A DNA stretch of 64,000 bases from Calliphora vicina (GCF_958450345.1 NC_088780.1:172254726-172318725), one strand, 5' to 3'. Shown: positions 10,978 to 23,040, numbered from the stretch's first letter. Numbers and translations: made by a program. Notes: generated from the sequence alone by a model not told the origin.

Positions 10978-12914
10978 TTTTTTTTTTCTTGGACCAGCTC
11001 TCAGGGGATGACCCCTACTCATGCAAAGCATTGTGTTGGAACTAGGAAAATAGGTTATGGGAGGGAGGATAGAGGGAGTAGTGTTAGTGGACATTTGATT
11101 TGAATTTTCCTATATTGAAAGTGACAGGAAATACTTCAGGAGAAAGCTTATTCCACATACGGACAGTACGGCTAAAGAACGAATTTTCCCTGTAATGTGT
11201 TGTGCGATCTACTGTCCAGTCGACAACGAATTGATGTGCCCTTGCCGAAGAGCGTGTGTTGCGTAAAGATCTACGGGTTTCGGGAACAAGTTCGCTTATT
11301 TCAGCAGAGCACATACCATTGTAGTATCGGTAGAACAGTGAAACACAACCCACATTGCGACGATGTTCCAGTGAGTCAATAGAGCTGGATACCCTACTGT
11401 CACCGATAAGCATCTTCGCCCTCTCCTGTACGCGGTCGAGTAACTCCAAAATAGACTTCGAAGCACCGGCCCACACATGAGAGTTGTATTCCATTTTAGG
11501 TCGGATATAAGTGGTGTAAATAGTAAGGAGATCAGATGGAGTGAAGTATTTCTTACACCGTTTTAGAAAACCAAGGCACTTGAATGCTTCTTTCGACACT
11601 CGAAAAATGTGTTTTGTCCAGCGGACATCGCACTGAATACTCATGCCTAGAACATCAAGAGCTTCTGATTCCTTAATATTTACACCACCCATAAAAACAG
11701 ATGGAGCTACATGATCTGTTGTGCGTTTGTGGGTTAACATACAACATTGAGTCTTGCGCGCATTAAAATCGACTCTATTCGCACAACCCCATTCAGAGAT
11801 TGTCACAAGATCTTGGTTGAGCGTATCATTCATATTTTGCCTCATTGCCCCAATCTCCGACAGGCTTGGTCTATAATTGAATGCATATGAATGGCAAATG
11901 TTGCTGTCATCTGCAAAAGAGTAGATAGGGTTGGAAGTTTGACGTAGAAGGTCGTTTATAAAGATAAGAAATAGAGTAGGAGAAAGGACGGAGCCTTGCG
12001 GTACCCCTGAATTGATCTTGAACTCGTTTGATGAAATTCCATCTATAACAACTCGTATAGTGCGATCTCTGAGAAAGCTCGATATAAATCGACAGAAGTT
12101 ATTACCAACACCAAAAGCAATAAGTTTTGCTAAAAGCGCACCATGCCATACTCTATCAAACGCTTTAGAAATATCTAGAGCCACCACTTTACTTTCGCCA
12201 AAACGGTGTATGGAACGACACCAGCATCCTCTACGAAAGCCATACTGCCGGTCGCTGAGTAAATTGTTGGACTCTAAATATTTCACAAGATGGTAGTTAA
12301 CCATACTCTCCATAACTTTGGAAAGTGCAGAACAAATTGCTATTGGGCGATAATTTTCAGGGTTGTTAGCCTCTCCCTTTTTAGGAATTGGCGTTACATT
12401 AGCAACCTTCCAACATACTGGAAATTTGCCGGCACGGTATAAAGTGCTGAAAAGGTTAGCTAATGGACGAGCTAGCGTCGAAGAACACTGCTTCAAGACC
12501 AGTGCTGGTATACCATCAGACCCAGGAGACTTATTTATGTTGAGATCCGCTAAAACCCTTTTAACTGCGCGAGCGCGAAAGAATATATCCGGCATAGTAA
12601 CTGATACTCTTTCGAGCTCGGGTAGTGGTTGATTGCGTTCCGGTAAGTTCGAATTATTTGAAAATAATTCAGCCAAAAGGTTAGCTTTATCAACCGGGTC
12701 AGTGAATGGTTGGTCATCCCTTAAAAGTGTAGGAATAGATGAACTAGCATTATCCTTAATTCTTTTAACGAAAGACCAAAAGCTCTTACTACCCCGGGGA
12801 GCAGTAAGAACATTGGCTCGAAGGCGCTGCTCGTGTAGAGATTTTTCAAGCCTCAGCACTTTGGCACACGAAGATCTCGCCCTTTTGCGTAGCGAATCAG
12901 TTTCGGAATTTTTG
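10978..12914 (-). mobile_element. 5'-truncated non-LTR retrotransposon insertion
   Basis: The second copy of the host element (17.0-19.3 kb) lacks this segment, so it is an insertion. On the minus strand it ends in a poly(A)-like tract (about 10990-10978), typical of LINE insertion by target-primed reverse transcription. The endonuclease and ORF1 are absent because the 5' end is truncated. It contains the RT frame described at 11084-12928. Confidence 0.8.
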
Positions 12915-12928
12915 CCTAAAAATTCCAT
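11084..12928 (-). CDS. non-LTR retrotransposon reverse transcriptase, C-terminal 614 residues
   Basis: Reverse transcriptase of a jockey/CR1-type LINE. Visible motifs in order: KSPGSDGIP (about 133-141), VTPIPKKG (178-185), ENYRPIAICSALSKVMES (191-208), NNLLSDRQYGFRRG (221-234), ALDISKAFDRVWH (250-262, first catalytic Asp), SGVPQGSVLSPTLF (307-320), FADDSN (338-343, catalytic DD) and a C-terminal thumb region (RPKMEYNSHVWAG). Between GFRRG and LDISKAFD there are fewer residues than usual, and the segment CWCRSIHRFGE looks scrambled; a small deletion or compensating frameshifts are likely. The apparent N-terminus (12928-12915) is host-element sequence read through in frame, so the true protein started further 5'. 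Probably inactive alone. Confidence 0.85.
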   Translation of the reverse strand: MEFLGKNSETDSLRKRARSSCAKVLRLEKSLHEQRLRANVLTAPRGSKSFWSFVKRIKDNASSSIPTLLRDDQPFTDPVDKANLLAELFSNNSNLPERNQPLPELERVSVTMPDIFFRARAVKRVLADLNINKSPGSDGIPALVLKQCSSTLARPLANLFSTLYRAGKFPVCWKVANVTPIPKKGEANNPENYRPIAICSALSKVMESMVNYHLVKYLESNNLLSDRQYGFRRGCWCRSIHRFGESKVVALDISKAFDRVWHGALLAKLIAFGVGNNFCRFISSFLRDRTIRVVIDGISSNEFKINSGVPQGSVLSPTLFLIFINDLLRQTSNPIYSFADDSNICHSYAFNYRPSLSEIGAMRQNMNDTLNQDLVTISEWGCANRVDFNARKTQCCMLTHKRTTDHVAPSVFMGGVNIKESEALDVLGMSIQCDVRWTKHIFRVSKEAFKCLGFLKRCKKYFTPSDLLTIYTTYIRPKMEYNSHVWAGASKSILELLDRVQERAKMLIGDSRVSSSIDSLEHRRNVGCVSLFYRYYNGMCSAEISELVPETRRSLRNTRSSARAHQFVVDWTVDRTTHYRENSFFSRTVRMWNKLSPEVFPVTFNIGKFKSNVH

Positions 12929-13472
12929 TCCGTAAAAATTAAAAAAAAGGATTTCGGAGGGTTGCTGGCGGCTACAATTTTTTTACAAAGACATTCCCCA
13001 GAAGTTTCTTTAAATGATGTATATAGTTATTGGACGGGCTTCGACGGTCTTTTTTTTGGCAAGCTATATAACAGTCTTAGAAAAAAAATAGCAGTATATT
13101 TGAGACCCAAGTTTAAAGGACTATAACAGGAAAATGGAGAGGCCCATAAATATAAGATATACACTTAATAAAAGCCTATATCAATGTTTATCTATGTTTT
13201 GAAGTATGAATTTCTATATGGTAAAACAATTGAGATATATCTAATTTAGTAAAGAAGTAAAATATTAAAACAAATTAACGAAAACATGATTCAAAATTTG
13301 TTGAACTTCTGGCGCTTCTGTCGAGAAAACGAAATGTCCAATTGAAAACCCCATTTGTATTGGAGGAGAGCAGATTGACAGCTTCCAAAAAACTTAGTTT
13401 TTTCAAATTCTGAAGATACCGATTTTCATAATTTTGTCCACCTAGATTTTGATTTGGAACCACAATGCATCC

Positions 13473-14265
13473 CTCTGTGCAACGTATACAAAACAAAGCT
13501 TTCAATGTCGTATCAAACCTTCCCATCAGATATCCAACGGTTTCAATTTATAAAGATATATTTAAACAGTCTTGTCAATTTACGGCAATTACAATATGCA
13601 ACATGCTACGCCATGAAATGTAATTTTCAACAGCACTGATTTTACTCAAAAAGATATCCAATTGTCTACATCATAGGAAATTATTGTATGACATTTTGTC
13701 CAATATTTTTTTTTACGTAAGGATAATTATAATATTTTTAGTAAAAACAGTGGTAAAATTGTGCGAGCAAAAAAAATGCAACTCTACGGAAATTTAATTA
13801 ATTTTTAAAATTTTGAAAAAAATAATTATAAAAAATTGCTAAAAATCAGTGTGGTTGAAAATCACATTGCATACCGTTGCATTTTTTATGCTCGCTACTG
13901 TATATGATTAGGAGTATGCACAACATTGGACATCACACTATACAATGTTCAATAACCTGGCGTTTAAAAATGCAAATAACAATGGAAGTAACTCAACACA
14001 TTCGTAATCTGAACAATATGAACGCCTACCAATGATCTAGATTATTTTCATTTACTCTCTTGTTGTTAGAAGGGAATTCATAGGCCTTCATAGTGAAATG
14101 AGTATAGGATCTTTTAGAATGTATGCCTTTTAGAAGTCCTATCATTTTAACGTGAAGAAAACAATTAACGCGAAGAAAATATGTACATATAAACAATAAA
14201 TAAATATTTGCAAAAAAACATCAACTATCAATACAAAAATATTTTTAATACTGCCGTGTAATGCA
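13473..14265. other. no gene recognised
   Basis: AT-rich sequence between two transposons. No domain-bearing frame is seen; some short repeats (TTGCATACCGTTGCATTTTT-like) are present. Confidence 0.4.
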
Positions 14266-14269
14266 TTAA

Positions 14270-14730
14270 ACACATTCAAGACAACAGGCTACATGACTAC
14301 ACGAACACTAATTCTGCTGGCTGCAGTTGTAGTCGTGTAGCAGCTACAGAATTATTTTAAAGACGACAGTTACAAATTATTAAGATTGAAACAATTATTT
14401 TGAGTAAAAATATACATATAGTATATGTGGTTATAATTAATTATGTACCTGTTATTAATTAATTTCAATATGGTTATCAGAAAGTTCTCTTAATTAAGTA
14501 AAAAAATATATTTTTTTAAGCACTAATTTGATTTACATTTTTTATTATATTAACAGCACTATTTCTGTTTTGTAGTTGACAAAAATAGAAATTAGCCTAA
14601 TTCGGCTACGTCGGCATTAGTAGTCGTGAGGCCGTGTAGCTGTGCTGTCGTCAAAATAATCGTCTTCATATAAACATGTGCATTTTATTTTTGACAGATT
14701 GAAGTTGGTAGCCTGCTGTCTTGAATGTGT
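14270..14730. mobile_element. TTAA-flanked MITE (piggyBac-like)
   Basis: The ends ACACATTCAAGACAACAGGC and the inverse of GCCTGCTGTCTTGAATGTGT are near-perfect inverted repeats, and both sides are flanked by TTAA (14266-14269, 14731-14734). TTAA target sites are the hallmark of piggyBac-type elements. Repeated GTAGTCGTG/GTAGC motifs occur inside. Length 461 bp, no coding capacity. Confidence 0.75.
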
Positions 14731-15059
14731 TTAATGAATAAACATGAAATTAATTTTGCAAAATGATTTCTTAACAAACTGGATGATTTTAATATTTTAA
14801 ATTTGAAAAGTATTAATACTCTGTGTTGTCGTCTATAAAAGCCTTAAAAAATTTAAGATATATATACTGGCAGGCCTCCATTTACGCGGTTTGTTGGGCC
14901 TAAAAAAAGGCGTGTAAATCAAATTCGCGTAAAACGAGTTTATAATTTAGAAAATAATTTTGTGGGACCAATAATTTTTTATTTCCCATAAAACAATTCA
15001 TCAGCCACATAACAAAAAAGAAATTGGGACCTAAAAATCGCGTTTAATATAAAACACAC

Positions 15060-15540
15060 ATGTACACTAGACATGTCCTTAAAAAATGGATTTGCTTTGG
15101 ATGGGTCTTATTTTGTTCGTTAGTAGCTAAAACTAACTACTGCTAAATTTAAGTGCAATCGGATAACTAGAACACGTGTCGGAAATCGATTAAAAGTTGT
15201 AAAAGTTGATACCCGCAAATCAAATTTTTGAAATTAACTCTAATGTATATACATAAGGGATGCCAATCCCGGGATTTTTCGGGATCGGGATTTCCCGAAT
15301 ATTACAAATATTTTATTTCTTTGTTGATTGATATTTTTCTGAAAACTCTATTTTTATTTTATATTATTTTTTGACATTTTTGTTTGCCTTATTTGTATTT
15401 AAAAATACATATGAAAATAAAAAGATTTTGAATTGTTTTAAGCAAATTTTTAAGGATTCAAAAACCATCAATTGTAATAATTTTTGATTCAGTATCGACT
15501 GGTGAAATTAGATTTGCAATATATTCAACCGTTTTTATAT
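15060..15540. repeat. fragments of three repeat families
   Basis: 15072-15200 matches one arm of the hAT MITE at 24423-25002 (TTTGCTTTGGATGG, AAGTGCAATCGGATAACTAG). 15210-15240 and 15440-15540 match arms of the foldback at 55.1-55.8 kb (GATACCCGCAAATCAAA; GCAATATATTCAACCGTTTTT). 15257-15300 matches the GGGATGCCAA end of the element at 58937. Truncated pieces only. Confidence 0.6.
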
Positions 15541-16760
15541 AATTTTTTGATTAATATATGCACTTAATGATGACACTTCGCTTTATCTCAATATCACGGC
15601 CTTCTTCTCGTATTAAAACTGTTTATTTTAAATTAAAATTATAAGTTATAGATCTATATCAAGATTTATGTTTCTTATTGAACTTTTAAATTGCTCATTT
15701 TAATAAAAAAAGAATTTTGTATTCAATTAAAATAATTTTAACTTTAATTAAAACTTTCCGTGATCTTCTTGATCTTATTCAAAAGAGGTAAATCAACCGA
15801 AGAAACAATCGTCAGTCGTAATCAATCAACCTAAAAGCTCACAAATTCTCATGACTCACGATCAAAAGTACTGTAGTGATATCAATTGAATGTAAAAGTA
15901 ACAACACATTATTATCGAAACAAATTTTGAAAAATTAAAATATATGTACCAAAAAAAATGTCACAGTATGTATGTACACGTGCAATCCCCCTCCTAACTT
16001 CCTAACTTTCTTATTTAAAAAGTTAATAATTAGAAACATATTGGCTTAAGTCCTAAGGAAGACTATTGCATTTACAATAAGCGCCAAAATATACTTAAGA
16101 AAACATTTAATTATATTTTATTTTGTTTAAATAGCTTATAATGACTTTAGTTGTTATTGTATATTTTTCACGATATGTATGTATGTATATTCGTAAGTTT
16201 TTGAAAACACTCGATTTACAAAACTCAGTCTCTTCGAGTTCGTTATAACCGGTTTCGAGTGTATTATATTACGTATAGTATTTTCTGAACTTCCATTCTT
16301 GACTTAATAAATATCGTACATATGACATACATACATATACAAATATATTCATAAATCGATCAAATGCAATCATGTTGCTTTTTTTATATACTATTGCCAA
16401 ATTAAGATAATAAAATACATGGCTGATTAGGAGAATTCGAGTGGGGCACCCAAAAAACTCTGTTTACTTATCAGATGTGGGGGTAATATAGTACGCATTT
16501 AAATTCAATATTAAATACACAACAATTATACATACATACATATGTATGTACAACATACCTACATTTACATATCGAGGGACTATATTCAATACCTTCTATC
16601 TAAGATTTCCACGAGAATTAGTTTTTGGTGGTAAAATATTCAACGAACAATTGTGGAATAAATTTCAAAGAAAAAAATTTTTTATGTATTTCAAAATACA
16701 AACCTATCATTTTGATTAACTAATTTTTAATTCAAATTCACACAGTTATTAAAGTATACA
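15541..16760. other. no gene recognised
   Basis: AT-rich sequence with short CATA/GTAT runs (for example near 16170 and 16530). No coding or RNA gene is seen. Confidence 0.4.
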
Positions 16761-17049
16761 CACGCACAGTGGGGCATAATCAAAATGTTTTGGAAATAAA
16801 TCTGGCATTTCTAAACGGCTGGTTCAAATGGGATAAAATTTGACGTGGGCGTAGCCAAGGAGTATTCGAGTTTAATGGGGGCGGTGCTATGGGGGCTCAA
16901 AGTAGGGTACCTTCGACATGTAAAATTTTTAAACAAGGGCAGTTTTTTTGTTTCCTATCCGCTTTCAAAGATTTTTATATGTGCGTGTGCTATTTATCTC
17001 TTATACTTTTCGAGTTATATGCATTTCAAAATTTTTAAAAATATGGGTC

Positions 17050-19324
17050 GTACTTTTCAAAATCTAGGTGGACAAAATTATAAAAATCGGTATCTTCAGA
17101 ATTTGGAAAAACGAAGTTTTTTCGGAAGCTGACAATCTGCTCTCCTCCAATACAAATGAGTTTTTCAATTGGACATTTCGTTTTCTCGACAGAAGCGCCA
17201 GAAGTTCAAAACATGTTTAATCATATTTTCGTTAATTTTTTTAATATTTTACTGCTTTACTAAATTACATATGTATATATATGTAATTTAGTAGATTAAA
17301 ACAAAAAGACGAATAAATTTCATTTTCAACCTTAGCCTTTTTAGAAGTCGTAGACATTTTGAATTTTGTAAGTATTTATGTAAATAACACACGTCTTAAC
17401 TTTAACGCTGTTTCTAAAAAACTGATTTCCGTATGTCTTCAGAATGACAATAAATAGTTTTTTAAGATCATATAGGTAGTACGTTTTAATGAATGAGTCT
17501 AAAATCTTTTATTAGGGTCAAGAAGGGCTTACATACTAAAGTACCTAGTTTAACCAAATGTTACAAATAATAATAAAAATAAACCACCATATAAATAACC
17601 TACCTGTCAACTTCTACCTCTCCACCCACTTCTTAAAGTCAAATGTCATAAAATAATAAATAAACTGGTACTTCGGAGAAGGGCCATAAAATATTTCCAC
17701 TTGATTCCAAAAATTTGTTTCTGGGGCACCTTATATTTTAACAATGAAAATCACGTACGCTGAAAACTACCTCTAGGATTGACTAAAAAAGCCGCAAGAT
17801 ACAAAACTCAGACAAATTTTGGGGGTGGAAAATTAATAGCGGTCGGCCTCATATTGCACCCCTCCAGTGGCTATTATCGGTCAGTTGTTGTGGTTTTTAT
17901 TTTTAAGGTTTTAGAAACACTTACACACAAATATGAAAAAAATCAATTTAAAAACATTTGTCTTGAGTTACAAAATATTTATTTTGATAGATATCCCACT
18001 CGCATCCCACTAAGCGACCAAAAAGGTTTTAAAGGAAAAGACCTAAGCTTTCTTTTGAGAAAAAAAAATAATAAAAAAAGAGTCCATTTTGGAAAAAAAA
18101 AGTCAAAAAGGTTTTTGATTTTTCAAAAAAAAGTAAAAAAATGTATGTCTTGAGTTACAAAACATTTTTTTATAGATATCCCACTCGCATCCCACTAAGC
18201 GGCAAAAAGGGTGTTAAAGGAAAACACATAAGCTTTCTTCTGAGCAAAAAAAAAAATTAAAAAATGGGTCCATTTTTTCAAAAAAAGTCAACAAAGTTTT
18301 TGATTTTCCAAAAAAATTCAAAAATTTTAAATCTTGAGTTACAAAATATTTTTTTTGATAGATATCCCACTCGCATCCCACTAAGCTTAGGAAAAGACCT
18401 AAGCTTTCTTAAAAAAAATAAAAAAAAAATAAAAAGGGCCCATTTTGAAAAAAAAAAGTCAAAAATATTTTTGATTTAAAAAAAAAAATCAAAAATATTT
18501 TATTAAATTTTTTTAATTTTTTTTTTTCGAAAGATTGCATAAATAGCTATCTAAACTATTTGGGACACATTTTGCTAAGAACAATAGGTAATAAGTTATA
18601 TGGATAAAAAAAAACACCTGTTTGGCCAAAATGTCAAATTTTGACCTCCTATAACTCAGAGAGTTCTTGACCGATCTTGTTGAAAAATGGTGTCCGAATT
18701 ACTATCCAATAGAACTAACATTGGTGCAAATTTCATCGCGATCGGAAGACATCGATTTCAAAAGTAGGTTCACTTGACGTGAAATGCCCCATATGTCAAT
18801 TGTTTTACCATATAGAAATTCATACTTCAAAACATAGATAAACATTGATATAGGCAATTATGAAGTATATATCTTATATTTATGGGCCTCTCCATTTTCC
18901 TGTTATAGTCCTTTAAACTTGGGTCTATTAATTATTATATATTTTTTTCTAAGAATATTATATAGCTTGCCAAAAAAAAGACCGTCGTAGCACGTCCAAT
19001 GACTATATATGTACATCATTTAAAGAAACTTCTGGGGAATGTATTTGTAAAAAAATTGTAGCCGCCAGCACCCGCCGAAATACTTCTTTTAATTTTTACG
19101 GAATAGAATTTTTAGAAATATATTTTTTTTATTATTGATTTTTATATATCTAGACCCTATGTAACTTGAAATATAGTAAATACAGATCATTTTAAAAATT
19201 TAGTTTCAGAAACACATGAAAACGTATTTTTTTAATTTTTTTGTACTAATGATTTTTATATATCTAGTATATCAAGTTACAGTAGGGTACTGTCCACCCA
19301 GATTTTGATTTGGAACCACAGTGT
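17050..19324. mobile_element. second copy of the 10851 TIR element, left end truncated
   Basis: The right end (GATTTTGGAACCACAGTG family, 19290-19324) carries the same inverted repeat as 10851. The left side starts inside the repeat at CAAAATCTAGGTGGACAAAA, so about 16 terminal bases are missing. The interior at 18790-19110 is the inverse of 12930-13240, and 17050-17220 is the inverse of 13290-13465. It carries a tandem array (17962-18500) absent from the first copy. Confidence 0.75.
17962..18500. repeat. tandem repeat, three copies of about 185 bp
   Basis: Units begin at about 17962, 18149 and 18333 with CTTGAGTTACAAAA, followed by GATATCCCACTCGCATCCCA, a CTAAGCTTTCTT block and A-rich spacers. 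The periods are 187 and 184 bases; the third unit has an internal deletion. The array lies inside the element at 17050-19324. Confidence 0.85.
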
Positions 19325-19490
19325 TTTGGACCGAATGGACTCGAATGTTTTTATTAGTTAGACAACTAAATTACGAATAACATACATATAAAAGATTTCA
19401 GAGCAATATGAATTATGGATCCAAAAATAAACGATTTTCAATTTAAATATTAAAGAAAGTTTTTTTTTAATTAAAAAACTTTCGAACTTT

Positions 19491-19980
19491 CCGAAGCGGA
19501 ATGGGATGAAACTAAAAGCAAATGAAAGCTTACGTTTTCCATAACAAAACCTTCAAGGCTTTTTTCTAGTTCAGCGCTAGATTTTTTTTACATGCATTTG
19601 AAGTTAGTGATTTTGGAACGCTGGCTAACAAGAAAAAATAATAAAAAATTTGATAAAACAATGCCTATTTATTTCTATTATCCCGGAAAGTTATGGTATC
19701 TTACTATTTTTGGGGTCGGGGAATCCATTTTTGATATTTACTTTTACCTAAAACTCACGCTAGAGGGCGCTGCACAGTGGTGTAGAAAAAAAAGGGAAAT
19801 AAATCTGTAACTTCTAAACGGTTGGTCCGATTTTAATGAAATTTGGCGCGCGAAAAGAGGAAGTCTTGTCGAATTAAAGTTTTGAATTAGGACCTCATGG
19901 GTCCACCAAGAACGCGGGCAGGGGTTCCCAAAGTAGGACACCTCGGTATGTTAAATATTTAATACAATACTATTTCTTCG
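19491..19980. repeat. CACAGTGGTGT-type repeat with conserved flank
   Basis: At 19772 CACAGTGGTGTAG is followed by AAATAAATCTGTAACTTCT, AAACGGTTGGTCCG and GTAGGACACCTCGG. The reverse-oriented copy at about 60430-60800 shares both this part and the preceding 280 bases (GCGCTAGATTTTTTT, GATTTTGGAACGCTGGCTAA, CTCACGCTAGAGGGCGCTG), so the unit is larger than the CACAGTG block alone. A relative starts at 33871. Confidence 0.6.
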
Positions 19981-20133
19981 TTTGCTGTCTGATTTAAAAG
20001 AAAAATACATGAATACAATCTCTTCGTCACAGTGCTAACAATAATAATTTTGTCCGAATTACCGCATTCGAGATTATGGCATTCGATATCGAGCAAAAAA
20101 ATATAGTAAATTGTATTATAAATCGTTTAAAAG

Positions 20134-20528
20134 CAGTGATGTTCACCCCATACAACAATTGTTTAAAAAATGTTGTGCTCTTTTAAAGAGCGTAACAAAT
20201 GCCTCTTTTTTTAAAGAAATTCATTAAGCATTGTTGTTGGTTGGTTTTTGGATGAAGCATAGCAAACACACGCGTTTCAATTACGATTGAACACAAAAAA
20301 GACAAAGTCGAAAATAAATAAACAATTTGAGAGAATTTAGGCCGTATAATGTATATTCTTTCATTTCCTTAAAATTTATATTACATTCATTTAATAACTT
20401 GGTTATATCTGGCAAAAATTCTAAATCTAAACATTCTTTATTTTGTTCTTATTTTAAGTGTTTGACATTATGTTTGCTGGGTAGCTCTCTCACTAATACA
20501 TCTTCATTTTTATTTTTGAACATCACTG
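20134..20528. mobile_element. small hAT-like MITE beside the microsatellite
   Basis: It begins CAGTGATGTTCACC and ends TTGAACATCACTG, the same kind of ends as the hAT at 7642. No matching 8-bp flank is seen; the right flank has been overrun by the CATA tract four bases later. No intact coding content. Confidence 0.5.
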
Positions 20529-20531
20529 ATC

Positions 20532-22239
20532 TACATACATACATACATACATACATACATACATACATACATACATACATACATACATACATACATACAT
20601 ACATACATACATACATACATACATACATACATACATACATACATACATACATACATACATACATACATACATACATACATACATACATACATACATACAT
20701 ACATACATACATACATACATACATACATACATACATACATACATACATACATACATACATACATACATACATACATACATACATACATACATACATACAT
20801 ACATACATACATACATACATACATACATACATACATACATACATACATACATACATACATACATACATACATACATACATACATACATACATACATACAT
20901 ACATACATACATACATACATACATACATACATACATACATACATACATACATACATACATACATACATACATACATACATACATACATACATACATACAT
21001 ACATACATACATACATACATACATACATACATACATACATACATACATACATACATACATACATACATACATACATACATACATACATACATACATACAT
21101 ACATACATACATACATACATACATACATACATACATACATACATACATACATACATACATACATACATACATACATACATACATACATACATACATACAT
21201 ACATACATACATACATACATACATACATACATACATACATACATACATACATACATACATACATACATACATACATACATACATACATACATACATACAT
21301 ACATACATACATACATACATACATACATACATACATACATACATACATACATACATACATACATACATACATACATACATACATACATACATACATACAT
21401 ACATACATACATACATACATACATACATACATACATACATACATACATACATACATACATACATACATACATACATACATACATACATACATACATACAT
21501 ACATACATACATACATACATACATACATACATACATACATACATACATACATACATACATACATACATACATACATACATACATACATACATACATACAT
21601 ACATACATACATACATACATACATACATACATACATACATACATACATACATACATACATACATACATACATACATACATACATACATACATACATACAT
21701 ACATACATACATACATACATACATACATACATACATACATACATACATACATACATACATACATACATACATACATACATACATACATACATACATACAT
21801 ACATACATACATACATACATACATACATACATACATACATACATACATACATACATACATACATACATACATACATACATACATACATACATACATACAT
21901 ACATACATACATACATACATACATACATACATACATACATACATACATACATACATACATACATACATACATACATACATACATACATACATACATACAT
22001 ACATACATACATACATACATACATACATACATACATACATACATACATACATACATACATACATACATACATACATACATACATACATACATACATACAT
22101 ACATACATACATACATACATACATACATACATACATACATACATACATACATACATACATACATACATACATACATACATACATACATACATACATACAT
22201 ACATACATACATACATACATACATACATACATACATACA

Positions 22240-22269
<30 letters not shown>
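20532..22269. repeat. perfect (CATA)n microsatellite, about 434 units
   Basis: About 1738 bases of uninterrupted ACAT repeats. Because the unit has no in-frame stops, every frame is open, which produces meaningless long frames (THIHTYIH or MYVC repeats). Neither interruptions nor point differences are visible in the given sequence. The true copy number may differ if the assembly collapsed or expanded it. Confidence 0.97.
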
Positions 22270-22270
<1 letters not shown>

Positions 22271-22400
22271 GAAACACTAACAAAATACATGGGTTTTTGG
22301 GTTTTTTTGCTTATATCTCAGCCATTTGTGGACCAATTTTGATGTATCAATCATGTTTGTAAGTTATTTAGGGGATTTGGAAAGTTGATTTCAACACACA

Positions 22401-22545
22401 GACGGACATGGCTATATCGACTCCGCTATCTATAACGATCCAGAATATATATACATTATGGGGTCGCAAATGAAAAATGTAGAAATTGCAAACGGAATGA
22501 CAAACTTATATATACCCTTGCCACTCATGGTGAAGGGTATAAAAA
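22401..22545 (+). repeat. mini-me-like repeat, 3' part
   Basis: CAGACGGACATGGCTATATC, the core TCGACTCCGCTATCTATAAC, a TA run and the tail CTTGCCACTCATGGTGAAGGG, as at 905-1045. It lies 130 bases from the end of the CATA tract. Confidence 0.65.
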
Positions 22546-23040
22546 TAGAGTTACAATTGTTGTATCTAGCGAAATACTCAAAATTGGAGATTAGACAGCT
22601 CAAGTGTACATTACAATGATCTCTCGCATTTCCAGAGTCTGTCTCAAAATGATATATGTAAACCTAGTTGGTAATAAATTACAAATAAGTCACACTATTG
22701 TTTTAGAAACATCCGTGGCATGAATTTAAAGTACTAAAAATGTTGACTAGTTTTTCATCTAGTACGTTCAGTGATAGGAAATGTATATGTAAAAAAAAAT
22801 TAAAGAGTGTTATAGTTATTCAGATATTTGAAAATAACTATCTAATCTATATAAGAGGAGTCATGTCCACTAACACAATACCGTCCGTTTTGAGCCTAAT
22901 TACGTATAATCGCAACCAAGTATGACCGCTATCAACTGTCAAAGTTCGGAAGTCCCTATTGGAAGACCCTTACTAATGATATATGGATAAATTGAATCTT
23001 CAAAATAAAAATACGATTTAACTGTAAACAAAGTTTCTTT
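22546..23040 (+). other. no gene; short LINE tail fragment
   Basis: Mostly unrecognised. At about 22860-22915 the sequence ATGTCCACTAACACAATACC resembles the minus-strand 3' region of the retrotransposon near 11095-11030 (GTCCACTAACACTACTCC), suggesting a small piece of the same LINE family. The 3' flank of the second lipase also falls here. Confidence 0.4.

Larger units (their letters stand above)
10851..13467. mobile_element. TIR DNA element, CACTGTG/CATTGTG ends, 5-bp TSD (Transib-like)
   Basis: The left end CACTGTGGTTCGAAATCAAA and the inverse of the right end, CATTGTGGTTCCAAATCAAA, form terminal inverted repeats of about 38 bp that continue into CTAGGTGGACAAAATTA. CATCC flanks both sides (10846-10850 and 13468-13472), giving a 5-bp duplication. 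Transib elements make 5-bp duplications and have CACWRTG-type heptamer ends, so that superfamily is my candidate; no transposase is visible. A retrotransposon is inserted inside. A damaged second copy lies at 17050-19324 in the opposite orientation, and matching sequence lets the inserted part be delimited. Confidence 0.75.
16766..19490. repeat. CACAGTGGGGC-ended repeat interrupted by another element
   Basis: It opens CACAGTGGGGCATAATC and contains GACGTGGGCGTAGCCAAGGA and CAAAGTAGGGTACCTTCGAC. A reversed relative at about 35820-36236 carries the same blocks in the same order and ends CCCCACTGTG. The insertion at 17050-19324 splits it: the text around GTACTTTT...TTTTGGACCGAATGG is continuous in the other copy. 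No transposase seen. Confidence 0.65.

Noticed and set aside
12012..12935. Plus-strand open frames antisense to the LINE reverse transcriptase
   Set aside because: They are shadows of the real minus-strand frame.
17962..18500. Regular repeats that might suggest a CRISPR-like array
   Set aside because: The units are about 185 bp, contiguous and degenerate in a fly genome; this is an ordinary tandem repeat.
20327..22342. Very long open frames on both strands with THIHTYIH or MYVC repeats
   Set aside because: They are translations of the CATA microsatellite, which has no stop codon in any frame.
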